64,000 bases of DNA from DASYLJ01 sp964432595 (GTDB taxonomy: Bacteria > Desulfobacterota > Binatia > DP-6), in contig CAYSOF010000001.1 of assembly GCA_964432595.1 (NCBI GenBank), positions 124,001 through 188,000 of the forward strand. The letters run 5' to 3'. The translations under genes were made by a program, and so were the position numbers. The notes beneath the pieces were generated by a model. That model did not search any database, had not been told where the DNA came from, and worked only from the letters and a program-made list of their open reading frames with translations. How positions within the stretch are numbered: position 1 is the stretch's first letter; each line of letters opens with the position of its first letter. This document shows, piece by piece, positions 17,431 to 25,685 of the stretch.

Positions 17431-17784
17431 ATGATCGACCGCGCCACCGGCCAGCGCTTTGCCGACGAGTGGATCGCGGCCTGGAACAGCCACGACCTCG
17501 ACCGCATCCTCGCGCACTACGCCGACGACTTCGAGTTCACGTCGCCCGTGATCGTCGAGGTGATGGGCGAGCCGTCGGGCATGCTGCGCGGCAAGGCGGC
17601 GGTCCGAACGTACTGGAGCAAGGCGCTCGCGCGCGTGCCCGACCTCCGGTTCACGCTCGTCGAGGTGCTCTGCGGCATCCGCAGCGTCGTCATCAACTAC
17701 ACGCGCCACGACGGACGGCACGCGTCGGAGTGGTTCGAGCTGGACGCCGACGGCGTCGTCGTGCGCTCGGCGGCGCACTACTGA
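17431..17784 (+). CDS. SnoaL/NTF2-like fold protein
   Basis: 117-aa alpha+beta cone-fold protein of the SnoaL-like family (WIAAWNSHDLDRILAHYADDFEF, then GKAAVRTYWSKAL). Members are small isomerases, cyclases or ligand-binding proteins; the active residues of well-known enzymes cannot be assigned here. The start follows GAGGAGGG by 1 nt or more. It precedes the SLOG gene by 3 bp and is probably the first gene of a three-gene operon. Confidence 0.85.
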   Translation: MIDRATGQRFADEWIAAWNSHDLDRILAHYADDFEFTSPVIVEVMGEPSGMLRGKAAVRTYWSKALARVPDLRFTLVEVLCGIRSVVINYTRHDGRHASEWFELDADGVVVRSAAHY

Positions 17785-17787
17785 GCG

Positions 17788-18342
17788 ATGGGTCTCGCCG
17801 GGATCGCCGACCGGCGTCGGATCGTCGCCGTCATCGGGTCGGGCGACGAGCTGACGGCGGCGCAGCAGGCGTGGCCGTTCGAGGTCGGGCGATGGATCGC
17901 GGCCGCCGGCTTCCACCTGCTCACCGGCGGGGGCGCGGGTGTCATGGAGGCGGCGAGCCGCGGCTTCTGCTCCGTCGCGCGTGCGGGCGTCGCCATCGGC
18001 GTGCTGCCGGCGGGCCGGCCGGCGAACCGCTATCCGAACCGCTGGGTCGAGGTGCCAATCGTCACGCACCTCGTCGGACGCGACCAGATGGGACCGGACT
18101 CGCGGAACCACATCAACGTGCTCAGCGCCGACGCGATCGTGATGTTCCCCGGCAGCGTCGGAACGCACGCGGAGCTGCAGCTCGCGCTGACACGCGCGAC
18201 ACCGTGTCCGATCGTCGCCTGCGTGCGGGACGGCGAGACGGTCGGCGATCTCGATCGCGTCGCATTGGAAGCGCGCGGGCTGTCGATGGCGCTCACGATG
18301 GACGACGTCGCGCGGCTGCTCGCGATGGAGGAGACGGCCTGA
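17788..18342 (+). CDS. SLOG-superfamily (TIGR00725-like) nucleotide-binding Rossmann protein
   Basis: 184-aa protein of the SLOG/LOG Rossmann superfamily: VIGSGDELTAAQQ at the N-terminus, GGGAGVMEAASRGF near residue 50, and FPGSVGTHAELQLAL near 120, a variant of the PGGxGTxxE motif (Ser for the second Gly). Relatives are possible molybdenum-cofactor carriers, cytokinin-riboside hydrolases or sensors of nucleotide signals. The stop overlaps the start of the GIY-YIG gene (TGATG), so the two are coupled. Enzymatic activity is uncertain because of the altered motif. Confidence 0.82.
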   Translation: MGLAGIADRRRIVAVIGSGDELTAAQQAWPFEVGRWIAAAGFHLLTGGGAGVMEAASRGFCSVARAGVAIGVLPAGRPANRYPNRWVEVPIVTHLVGRDQMGPDSRNHINVLSADAIVMFPGSVGTHAELQLALTRATPCPIVACVRDGETVGDLDRVALEARGLSMALTMDDVARLLAMEETA

Positions 18343-18698
18343 TGGACCGCAAGGAGCTCATCCGCCAGTACAAGGAGACGCCGCGCCCGATGGGCGTCTA
18401 TCGCGTGCACAACACCGTCGGCGACAAGTCGTTCGTCGGCGCGAGCCGCGACCTGCCCGCCATCCTGAACCGCAATCGCCTGCAGCTGCGGACGGGCGGC
18501 CACCAGAACCGCGCCCTGCAGCGCGACTGGGACGCGCTCGGCGCCGACGCGTTCGCGTTCGAGGTGCTCGACGAGCTCAGCGTCCCCGACCGGCCGGGCT
18601 ACGACCCGACCGACGACCTGCAGGTGCTCGAGGCGATGTGGCTCGAGCGGCTGTCGCCGTGGGACGACCGCGGCTACAACGCCCGGCCGAAGCGCTGA
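18342..18698 (+). CDS. Small GIY-YIG-family protein
   Basis: 118-aa protein matching a family of short stand-alone GIY-YIG proteins: PMGVYRVHNTVGDKSFVGASRDL takes the place of the GIY-x(10)-YIG strands, followed by NRNRLQLRTGGHQNRALQRDW and a conserved EAMWLERLSPWDDRGYN end with the Glu expected at the active site. Nuclease activity is unproven; the first Tyr is retained but the YIG strand is changed to FVG. Translationally coupled to the SLOG gene. The last 25 bp overlap the convergent acetyltransferase gene. Confidence 0.82.
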   Translation: MDRKELIRQYKETPRPMGVYRVHNTVGDKSFVGASRDLPAILNRNRLQLRTGGHQNRALQRDWDALGADAFAFEVLDELSVPDRPGYDPTDDLQVLEAMWLERLSPWDDRGYNARPKR

Positions 18699-19147
18699 AT
18701 CGCCAGCGTGAGCAGCGGCAGCGTGCGCCCCTCGGGCCGTGCCGGCACCTCGCCGACGCGTCGCGCACCGAGCCGGCGATAGAACCCTTCTGCGTTCGGA
18801 TCGGACGCGATGTCGAGGCGCGTGACGCCCATGCGCCGCAGGCGATCCTCGCAATGGGCGAGCAGCGCGCGGCCGATCCCGCCGCCGATCCGTCGCGGAT
18901 CGACCCACATGTGCTCGAGCTCGCGCGTCGTGCCGCGGCCACTGACCGCCCAGAAGCCGACCACACGCCCGCCGCGGACGGCGCACCACGTCGGATGACG
19001 ACGGACGAAGCCGGGTGTGACGGTCAGGTCCTGCTCCCAGAGCCGGATCCACGCGTCGGGATAGCGCCAGTGGCGCTTCGCCGCGTGCGCGATGCGCGTC
19101 AGCGCCGGCGCGTCGTCGGGGCGCGCCCGGCGGATGGTCGTCGTCAC
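18674..19147 (-). CDS. GNAT-family N-acetyltransferase
   Basis: 157-aa acetyltransferase. N-terminal IRRARPDDAPALTRI, acetyl-CoA loop RRIGGGIGRALLAH (R/Q-x-x-G-x-G/A), and the C-terminal strand GFYRRLGARRVGEV. A GTG at 19147 is chosen because the conserved first strand begins two residues later; the frame remains open upstream into the inverted-repeat element. No partner gene on the same strand. Substrate unknown. Confidence 0.85.
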   Translation of the reverse strand: MTTTIRRARPDDAPALTRIAHAAKRHWRYPDAWIRLWEQDLTVTPGFVRRHPTWCAVRGGRVVGFWAVSGRGTTRELEHMWVDPRRIGGGIGRALLAHCEDRLRRMGVTRLDIASDPNAEGFYRRLGARRVGEVPARPEGRTLPLLTLAIQRFGRAL

Positions 19148-19222
19148 GACGTCATGGCGTACTCCCGAACGGGTCCGGCGGCCAAGGTCCCCCCCGGGCT
19201 GACGGCGTCCCGGTCCGGAGCC

Positions 19223-19398
19223 AGCAGGGTGCTGAAAAAGGCGCCGTAGCGAGGCGGGCGAGCGCGGAGTGCTGCGTGGCGCCCGAGGAGCGAGCAGCGG
19301 AGTCATAGCAGCGCTACGTCGAGCAGCGCAGCGACGAGGCCGCCGCGCAGCGCCCCGTGATCGTCCGCCGCAGTAGGCGCCTTTTTCAGCACCCTGCT
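19223..19398. repeat. 176-bp MITE-like element with 23-bp perfect terminal inverted repeats
   Basis: Left end AGCAGGGTGCTGAAAAAGGCGCC (19223-19245; the first part shown in reverse complement at 19376-19398) is repeated perfectly in inverted orientation. Between the arms lies a GC-rich core with further self-complementary segments and no coding capacity. The element fills the gap between the acetyltransferase and the photolyase, and its right end abuts the photolyase promoter. Flanking bases show no clear target duplication. Terminal repeats of this GGTGCTGAAAAAGG type suggest a non-autonomous transposon; the parent transposase is not in the window. Confidence 0.72.
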
Positions 19399-19410
19399 AG
19401 TCTCGCCGGC

Positions 19411-20898
19411 GTGGAAACGGTGTGGATCCTCGGCGACCAGCTGAACCGCGGCGTCGCGAGCCTGGCCGACGCCGACCCGACCTCCACCCGCGTGCTGTTC
19501 GTCGAGTGCGACGCGAAGATCGCCTCGAAGCGATGGCACCGCCAGCGGCTGCACGTCGTGCTGACGTCGATGCGCCGCTTCGCCGACGAGCTGCGCGGCG
19601 CGGGGTTCGACGTCGACTACCGTCACGCGCCGACGTTCGCTGCGGGGCTGGCGGCGCACCGCCGGCGGCACCGGCCGCGGCGCGTGCGGGTGATGGAGCC
19701 GATGTCGTGGGACGGGCTGGCGCTGCTCCGCCGGCTCGAGGTCGAGATCGTCCGGTCGAACCAGTTCCTCTGCCACTACGACGACTTCGCGGAATGGGCG
19801 CGCGGCCGGCGGCTGCTGCGCATGGAGGACTTCTACCGCTGGCAGCGCCACCGGCTCGGCGTGCTGATGAACGGCACCGAGCCCACGGGCGGGCGCTGGA
19901 ACTTCGACGCCGAGAACCGCAAGCCGCCGCCGCGCGGTGCCGCGCCCTGGCCGGATCCGCCGCACACGCCGCTCGACGACGTGGACCGCGCGGTGCTGGA
20001 GCGGCTGCCCGCGCGGGCGTTCGGCGATCCCCCGGACGGCACGTGGGCGACGTCGCGGGCGGACGCGCTCGAGCGGCTCGAGCATTTCGTCACCAACGTG
20101 CTGCCCGTGTTCGGCCCGCACCAGGACGCCATGACGACGCGTTCCTGGCATCTCGCGCACTCCGTTCTGTCGCCCTACCTGAACCTGGGGCTGCTACATC
20201 CGCGGGAAGTCTGCGACGCGGCCGTCGCCGCGTGGCGCGCGGGCGACGCGCCGCTCGCGTCGGTCGAAGGCTACGTCCGCCAGATCATCGGCTGGCGCGA
20301 GTACGTCTGGGGCACCTACTGGCTGTGGATGCCGGAGTTCCGCAGCCGCGATGCGCTTCACGCGCAGCGCCCCCTGCCACCCGTCTACACCGACCCGGCG
20401 CGCACCCGCATGCGCTGCGTCGCCGACGCCGTCGGCGGCGTCGAGGCGCGCGCCTACGCGCACCACATCCAGCGGCTGATGGTGCTCGGCAACCTCGCGC
20501 TCGTGGCCGGCGTCGAGCCGTGGGGCATGGTCGAGTGGATGTGGGCGTCGTTCGTCGACGGCGCCGAGTGGGTGATGCTGCCGAACCTGCTCGGGATGTC
20601 GCTGCACGCCGACGGCGGACGGATGACGTCGAAGCCGTACGCGGCCGGCGGCGCGTACATCAACCGCATGAGCGACTACTGCCGCGGCTGCACATACGAT
20701 CCCACGAAGCGCACCGGCGAGGACGCCTGTCCGTTCACGACGCTCTACTGGGCGTTCCTCGATCGGCATCGAAAGCGCTTCGCGGGCAACCATCGCATGC
20801 GCATGCCGCTGCGAACGCTCGACACGCTCGCCGATCTGCCCGGCATCCGGACGCGCGCCCGCGACGTGCTGCGGCGCCTCGACACGGGCGACGTCTGA
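19411..20898 (+). CDS. Iron-sulfur bacterial cryptochrome/(6-4) photolyase (PhrB-like)
   Basis: 495-aa flavoprotein of the FeS-BCP group, which repairs (6-4) photoproducts or senses light using FAD, a lumazine antenna and a [4Fe-4S] cluster. The four cluster cysteines are visible at 336, 424, 427 and 440; their spacing equals that of Agrobacterium PhrB (350, 438, 441, 454). N-terminal Rossmann antenna domain begins VWILGDQLN. FAD-domain motifs include GYVRQIIGWREYVWG and NLLGMSLHADGG. The GTG at 19411 gives the family N-terminus; TAGTCT lies 7 nt upstream. Longer upstream reading enters the inverted repeat. Confidence 0.92.
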   Translation: METVWILGDQLNRGVASLADADPTSTRVLFVECDAKIASKRWHRQRLHVVLTSMRRFADELRGAGFDVDYRHAPTFAAGLAAHRRRHRPRRVRVMEPMSWDGLALLRRLEVEIVRSNQFLCHYDDFAEWARGRRLLRMEDFYRWQRHRLGVLMNGTEPTGGRWNFDAENRKPPPRGAAPWPDPPHTPLDDVDRAVLERLPARAFGDPPDGTWATSRADALERLEHFVTNVLPVFGPHQDAMTTRSWHLAHSVLSPYLNLGLLHPREVCDAAVAAWRAGDAPLASVEGYVRQIIGWREYVWGTYWLWMPEFRSRDALHAQRPLPPVYTDPARTRMRCVADAVGGVEARAYAHHIQRLMVLGNLALVAGVEPWGMVEWMWASFVDGAEWVMLPNLLGMSLHADGGRMTSKPYAAGGAYINRMSDYCRGCTYDPTKRTGEDACPFTTLYWAFLDRHRKRFAGNHRMRMPLRTLDTLADLPGIRTRARDVLRRLDTGDV

Positions 20899-20901
20899 CC
20901 G

Positions 20902-22008
20902 TCAGCGCCCGCGCACGTCGACGTCGTCGAGCGTGCCGAGGCCACGATCGAGCACGCAGCGTGCGTCCGCGTCGCCGCGCAGGCGCGCGTCGAAGAAGGC
21001 CGTCGCCACGAGGCGCACCAGGTCCTGCTGTCGCTTTCCCGCCATGCTGGGCGATCGCACGCTCGCGACGGCGGCCGGCTCGCACGGCACCGGGCAGCGG
21101 TCCGGCGTCGGCACCACGCCCGCCCGGCGCGCGACGAGGCTCGCGAACGGTGAATCGGTACGGTCGTTCCACGCGTCGCCGAGCGACTGCACGAGGACCG
21201 GACAGGCGACGCTGTCGTAGTGCGTCGTGGACGGGAGGCCGGCGGTGAACGCGGAGAAGCCGGTGTGCGACGCTTCGTCCAGGACGACGAGCTGCGCGCG
21301 TCCGCGCGCCGCACGGAACGCGCGCTTGCCGCTTTCGGCGAACGACACGATGAGGTCGGTCTCGCCGTACAGCAGGAGCGCCGGCACGCGCGCGCCGCGG
21401 AAGAACGCCGGCGTGACGAAGCACGCCGGCGCGGCGATGGGCAACGCGGCGCGGATGCGCGGGTCGCGGAGCTCGCGATGGAACGCGACCAGCAGCGTCG
21501 TGAGGCCGCCCCACGAGAGCCCGCTGACGCCGATGCGCTCGGGGTCGACGACGCCCGCGAGCTCGGGCGCGGCGAGCAGGTCGTCGATGACGGCGCGCAC
21601 GTCGCGCGGCTGCTGCGGGATGTCGGCGATCGTCGGATTGCCGGGCGCCGCCAGGTTGCTCAGCGGGAAGTCGAGCGCGGCGACGACGTAGCCGTGGCTC
21701 GCGAGATGCTCCGTCAGGTAGGTCTGGCCGAGCCGCGTGCCGCCGAAGCCGTGGCTGAACACGACGAGCGGGAACGGGGCGCCGTCGCCGTCGGCCGGCC
21801 TCCACACCTCGGTGACGAGCGTCCGCTGCGGCGCCCCGGGGTACGATCCGTTCGCCGGCGTCGGACGGCTCGCGTCGACGACCGTCCGCGTGGTGCGCGC
21901 GACCGCATGTGGTCCCGCGTTCTGGAATCGCACCAGATCGGGGCGGCAGCGCGCGTCGGCAGCCGTCGCGGCCAGGCAGAGCACGGCGAGGAGACGAACG
22001 GCGGTCAT
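20902..22008 (-). CDS. Exported alpha/beta hydrolase, PAF-acetylhydrolase-like
   Basis: 368-aa secreted serine hydrolase. Signal peptide about 1-19 (LLAVLCLAATAADA). Fold features: FSHGFGGTR (oxyanion region), nucleophile Ser in GLSWGG, Asp in YGETDLIVSFAESG, and His in DEASHTGFS. The C-terminal region is Cys-containing and poorly conserved. The ATG at 22008 overlaps the stop of the RpiR-type regulator (ATGA), so it is the second gene of that minus-strand transcript. Relatives hydrolyse short-chain esters or phospholipids; the real substrate is unknown. Confidence 0.83.
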   Translation of the reverse strand: MTAVRLLAVLCLAATAADARCRPDLVRFQNAGPHAVARTTRTVVDASRPTPANGSYPGAPQRTLVTEVWRPADGDGAPFPLVVFSHGFGGTRLGQTYLTEHLASHGYVVAALDFPLSNLAAPGNPTIADIPQQPRDVRAVIDDLLAAPELAGVVDPERIGVSGLSWGGLTTLLVAFHRELRDPRIRAALPIAAPACFVTPAFFRGARVPALLLYGETDLIVSFAESGKRAFRAARGRAQLVVLDEASHTGFSAFTAGLPSTTHYDSVACPVLVQSLGDAWNDRTDSPFASLVARRAGVVPTPDRCPVPCEPAAVASVRSPSMAGKRQQDLVRLVATAFFDARLRGDADARCVLDRGLGTLDDVDVRGR

Positions 22009-22865
22009 GCGTCCTCCACGAGCGCGCCGCTCGCCACCCACGTCGACTCGAGCACGTCGATGCGGCGCGTGAGCGTGCGGCGCAGGCGCGCGGCCACGGC
22101 GGCGATGAGCGCGTTCGCCGCGGCGAGCATGCCGACGTGGCTGTCGAACGGCCCGGCGGCGGCCGCCGCCACCGGCAGGACGGCGAGCGCGCCCTCGGCG
22201 AGCGGCGACACTTCGGAGTCGACCAGGACGATGCGCGCGGCGCCGGCGGCAGCGACGCGGCGCGACGTCTCCACCACCCAGCGCTCGTGCCGGCGCAGGT
22301 CCATCAGCACGACGGTGTCGCCGCGCTCGAGCCGCGCGAGCTGCGTCACGACGCGAAACTCGGAGCCTTCGACGACGCGGACGCCGTCGCGCACGATCGC
22401 GAGCTCTCCCGCGAAGAGCCGCCCGATGCCCGACGCCTGGTCGCTCGCGATGATTGTCACGCGACGGTCGACGTCGGCGAGGCGCGCGACGGCCGCCTCG
22501 AAGGCGCGCCGATCGAGCCCGTCGAGCGTCTGCCGCAGGTTCTCCTGCTCGGTGGCGAGGACGTGGGCCACGACGTCGCTCGCAGGCCGGGCGCGCACCC
22601 GCTCGACCGCCGGGCGGAGCCGTCCGCGCAGCTCGCGACGCACCGCCGCCTGCAGGCCGACGAACCCGCGGTACCCGAGCCGATCGGCCAGCCGCACGAC
22701 GCTCGGTCCGCTGGTGCGCGCCCGGGCCGCCACCTCGGCGACGGTCCCGAAGGCGACGCCCTCCGGGTCGCGCATGACGACGTCCGCGACGCGCCGCTCC
22801 GCGGGCGAGAGCCGCTCGAGGGCGGCGGCCACGGCGTCGCGCGGGCTCGTGTCTGAAACCGGCAT
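22005..22865 (-). CDS. MurR/RpiR-family transcriptional regulator
   Basis: 286-aa regulator with an N-terminal RpiR helix-turn-helix (about 1-75; LSPAERRVADVVMRDPEGVAFGTVAEVAARARTS) and a C-terminal SIS-type sugar-phosphate-binding domain (about 120-265; VTIIASDQASGIGRLFAGEL, then VLMDLRRHERWVVETSRRVAAAGA). It is divergent from the enolase-superfamily gene by 43 bp, so local control of that operon is likely. The ATG at 22865 is chosen as the point where family similarity begins; longer upstream reading would cross the divergent gene. Confidence 0.88.
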   Translation of the reverse strand: MPVSDTSPRDAVAAALERLSPAERRVADVVMRDPEGVAFGTVAEVAARARTSGPSVVRLADRLGYRGFVGLQAAVRRELRGRLRPAVERVRARPASDVVAHVLATEQENLRQTLDGLDRRAFEAAVARLADVDRRVTIIASDQASGIGRLFAGELAIVRDGVRVVEGSEFRVVTQLARLERGDTVVLMDLRRHERWVVETSRRVAAAGAARIVLVDSEVSPLAEGALAVLPVAAAAAGPFDSHVGMLAAANALIAAVAARLRRTLTRRIDVLESTWVASGALVEDA

Positions 22866-22872
22866 TTCACCG

Positions 22873-22901
22873 TTGGTAGCACATGAAACGTTTGTTATCA
22901 T
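22873..22901 (+). promoter_or_regulatory. Promoter and possible operator of the enolase-superfamily operon
   Basis: TTGGTA (22873-22878), a 17-nt spacer, then TATCAT (22896-22901), 7 nt before the GTG start at 22909. The spacer holds the perfect 8-bp palindrome AAACGTTT (22886-22893), a plausible RpiR-type half of an operator. No Shine-Dalgarno is present. Confidence 0.5.
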
Positions 22902-22908
22902 CCCTTTC

Positions 22909-24087
22909 GTGTCGTCCCGGCCGGCCATCGCCCGCATCGAGCTGTTCGCGCTCCACGTGCCGTTCCGCCAGGCCGTGCGCGACGCGATGGCGCGCTCGCC
23001 GACGGGCCTGGGCATGGCCATTCCCGCGGAGGACCCGTGGCTCGGCGGCGACTTCGTCATCGCCCGGCTGACCGCCGACGACGGCACGCAGGGCGTCGGG
23101 GAGGCCTTCGTGTGGCTGCCCGAAACCGGCGTGTCGCCCGCACAGATCGTCGACGCCGTCCGGCACGGGCTGGCGCATCACGTCCTCGGCGCCGATCCGT
23201 CCGACGGGATGGCGCTCTGCGACCGCATGGACGCGAACGTCGCGCGCACGGAGGTGGCGAAGGGCCTGCTCGACATGGCGTGCGTCGACCTCGTCGGACA
23301 CGCGACGGGCCGGCCGGCGCACGCGCTGATGGGCGCACCGATCGCCCCGCCGTCGCTGCCACTCGCCGCGCTGATCCCGCTCGCCGATCCGGAGTTCATG
23401 ATCGGCCTCGCGCAGGGATTCCACGGCGACGGCACGCGGACGTTCCGCCTGAAGCTCGGCAGCGGCATCGAGGCCGACCGCCGCGTCGTCGCCCTCGCCC
23501 GCGAGGCGCTCGGTCCGGACGTGCGTCTGCGCGTCGACTACAACCAGGCGTACTCCCGCGACGACGCCATCCGCGCGATCGCCGCGATCGCGCCGTACGG
23601 TATCGACTGCGCCGAGCAGCCGGTGCGCGCCGGCGACTGGCTCGGCATGGCGGAGGTGCAGCGCGCCGTCACGGTGCCGCTCATGGCGCACGAGAGCTGC
23701 TTCAGCCTGACCGACGTCACCGCGCTGATCGCGCTCGGTGCCGTGCGCGTCGTCGGCATCAACACGGAGCGGCCGGGCGGGATCACCCGGGCGCTGCAGG
23801 CGATGGACCACGCGACGGCGCACGGCATGGGCATCGTCCTGCACAACCAGCCGCTCGGGATCGCATCGGCCGCGCAGGTCCATCTCGGCGCGGCGCGTGC
23901 CGAGGTGCTCGGCCACGCCATGGAGCTGTTCGGGCACATCATGCTCGAGGACGACCTGATCGTGGAGCGGCTCGACTACTCGGGCGGCATGGTCCGCGTG
24001 CCCGACGGGCCGGGGTTCGGCGTCACGCTCGACGTCGATGCGCTCGACGGCTACCTGACCGCGCCGCCGGTGGTGATCGGCAAATGA
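22909..24087 (+). CDS. Enolase-superfamily (mandelate racemase/muconate lactonizing) enzyme
   Basis: 392-aa enzyme with a capping domain (about 1-125) and a (beta/alpha)7-beta barrel. Catalytic set of the muconate-lactonizing/dipeptide-epimerase type: K182 (RLKLGSG), metal ligands D210 (RVDYNQ), E236 (AEQP) and E262 (AHES), with HNQPLG near the C-terminal end of the barrel. The first Lys of the usual KxK is Arg here. Possible activities are racemisation or epimerisation of an amino-acid derivative, dehydration of a hydroxyproline, or cycloisomerisation. GTG start with a close -10. Overlaps the amidohydrolase by ATGA. Confidence 0.87.
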   Translation: MSSRPAIARIELFALHVPFRQAVRDAMARSPTGLGMAIPAEDPWLGGDFVIARLTADDGTQGVGEAFVWLPETGVSPAQIVDAVRHGLAHHVLGADPSDGMALCDRMDANVARTEVAKGLLDMACVDLVGHATGRPAHALMGAPIAPPSLPLAALIPLADPEFMIGLAQGFHGDGTRTFRLKLGSGIEADRRVVALAREALGPDVRLRVDYNQAYSRDDAIRAIAAIAPYGIDCAEQPVRAGDWLGMAEVQRAVTVPLMAHESCFSLTDVTALIALGAVRVVGINTERPGGITRALQAMDHATAHGMGIVLHNQPLGIASAAQVHLGAARAEVLGHAMELFGHIMLEDDLIVERLDYSGGMVRVPDGPGFGVTLDVDALDGYLTAPPVVIGK

Positions 24088-25685
24088 CGGCACCGTCGAC
24101 GGACGTGCTGTGGCGCAACGCCGACGTCATCACGCTCGAGGCGGCGACGCCGCGGGCGACGGCGCTCGCGACGTCGGGCGATCGGCTGGCCGCCGTCGGC
24201 GACGAAGCCACGTGCCGCGCGGCACTCGGCGGGCACGACGTCGTCGACCTGGGCGGAGCCGTCGTCGTGCCCGGCTTCATCGACACGCACCTCCACCCGA
24301 TCGCGGTCGTCTACTTCGACATGCACTGCGACCTTCGCGGCGTGACGAGCATCGGCGCGCTCCAGCGGCGGTTGCGCACGGCGGCGGACGGCCTCGCGGC
24401 GGACGAGTGGCTCGTCGGCCTGCAGCTCGAGGAGCAGGACCTCGCCGAGCGCCGCCTGCCGACGCGCGCCGAGCTCGACGCGGCCTGCCCCGAGCGTCCG
24501 CTCGTGGTCATCAAGCACGACGGCCACAGCGCCGCCGGCAACTCCCGTGCGTTCGCCGCCGCGGGCATCGACGCGGCGACGGTCGATCCCGACGGCGGCC
24601 GCATCGAGCGCCTCGCCGACGGCACGCCGAGCGGTCCGTGCCGCGAGTCCGGAGCGCGGCTGCTGGTCGGCGCCGTCCCGTCGCCGTCGATCGAACGCCT
24701 GCGCGCCACCGCGGCGCGGACGTTCGCGCGGATCGCGGCCTGCGGCATCACGTCGGCGGGCGTGATCCTGCAGACCGACGCCGAAGGACCGGGCGGCGGC
24801 GCGGGCGCGCTCGAGGCGTTGGCGATGCAGATGCTGCTCGATCTGACGCCGTTCTCGACGTACGCGATCCTCGTCGGCCGCACGGTCGAGGCCGCCGTCG
24901 CGCTGCGTGAGAGCCCGCTGCACGATCCCGCCGCCGGCCGCCGCGTCGGCGGCTTCAAGATCTTCGCCGACGGCACGTTCGGCAGCTGCACGGCCTGCAT
25001 GCACGAGCCGTTCAGCGACCATCCCGAGCAGCGCGGCTACCTGACACTCGACGAGCACGAGATCCTCGCGCGCATGCGGGCGGCGCACGACGCCGGGCTG
25101 CAGATCTGCGTACACGCCATCGGCGACGCCGCGGTGGTCCGCTGCGTCGAGCTGCTGGGCCGGCTGCCGCCGGGCGGCGACCGCCGCCATCGCATCGAGC
25201 ACGCCTCGATCGTGCCGCCGGCGCTCGCCGCGCGGATGGCGGCGCTCGGCGTCGCCGTCTCCACGCAGCCGCTCTTCGTCCATTCGGAGAAGGCCTGGCT
25301 GCACGCGCGCATCGGCCGCGAGCGCGCGCGCCACGTCTATCCGCTGCGCGGGCTCCTCGACGCCGGCGTGCTGGTCGGCGGCGCGTCCGACGCGCCCGTC
25401 GAGTCGACGAGCGTGCTGCACGCGATCCAGTGCTGCGTCACCCGCGAGGGATTCGAGACGCAGCAGGCCGTCACCGCGCTCGAGGCGCTGCGCCTCTTCA
25501 CCGCCGACGCCGCGCGCGTGCAGCACGAGGAGCACGAGAAGGGCACGCTGGCCGCGGGCAAGCGTGCCGACTTCGTCGTTCTCGACGGCGATCCGCTGAC
25601 GGTGCCCCCCGAGCGCATCACCGACCTGCGCGTGCTGCGCACCGTCGTGGGCGGGCGCACCGTCCACCACCTGGAGTCGACATGA
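24084..25685 (+). CDS. YtcJ-type amidohydrolase
   Basis: 533-aa amidohydrolase of the YtcJ-like subfamily. Metal-binding GFIDTHLHP (H69 and H71), later HAIGDAAV and HRIEHASIV with the further histidines, and the terminal ASDAPVES Asp motif. These enzymes hydrolyse amides or related C-N bonds with one or two metal ions; substrates are poorly known. Start and stop overlap the genes on both sides by ATGA (24084-24087 and 25682-25685), so it is firmly part of a three-gene operon with the enolase-superfamily enzyme and the peptidase-GNAT fusion. Cytoplasmic: no signal peptide. Confidence 0.88.
   Translation: MTAPSTDVLWRNADVITLEAATPRATALATSGDRLAAVGDEATCRAALGGHDVVDLGGAVVVPGFIDTHLHPIAVVYFDMHCDLRGVTSIGALQRRLRTAADGLAADEWLVGLQLEEQDLAERRLPTRAELDAACPERPLVVIKHDGHSAAGNSRAFAAAGIDAATVDPDGGRIERLADGTPSGPCRESGARLLVGAVPSPSIERLRATAARTFARIAACGITSAGVILQTDAEGPGGGAGALEALAMQMLLDLTPFSTYAILVGRTVEAAVALRESPLHDPAAGRRVGGFKIFADGTFGSCTACMHEPFSDHPEQRGYLTLDEHEILARMRAAHDAGLQICVHAIGDAAVVRCVELLGRLPPGGDRRHRIEHASIVPPALAARMAALGVAVSTQPLFVHSEKAWLHARIGRERARHVYPLRGLLDAGVLVGGASDAPVESTSVLHAIQCCVTREGFETQQAVTALEALRLFTADAARVQHEEHEKGTLAAGKRADFVVLDGDPLTVPPERITDLRVLRTVVGGRTVHHLEST

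Noticed and set aside
14020..18168. One long minus-strand frame of 1382 codons ending at 14020
   Set aside because: Only the final 215 codons look like a protein (signal peptide and collagen motif). Upstream composition is shadow-like and overlaps other real genes.
15120..18698. 1192-codon open frame on the plus strand
   Set aside because: Most of it is antisense to the papain-like protease and then reads across three real genes. Only its last 118 codons are a true gene (GIY-YIG, starting at 18342).
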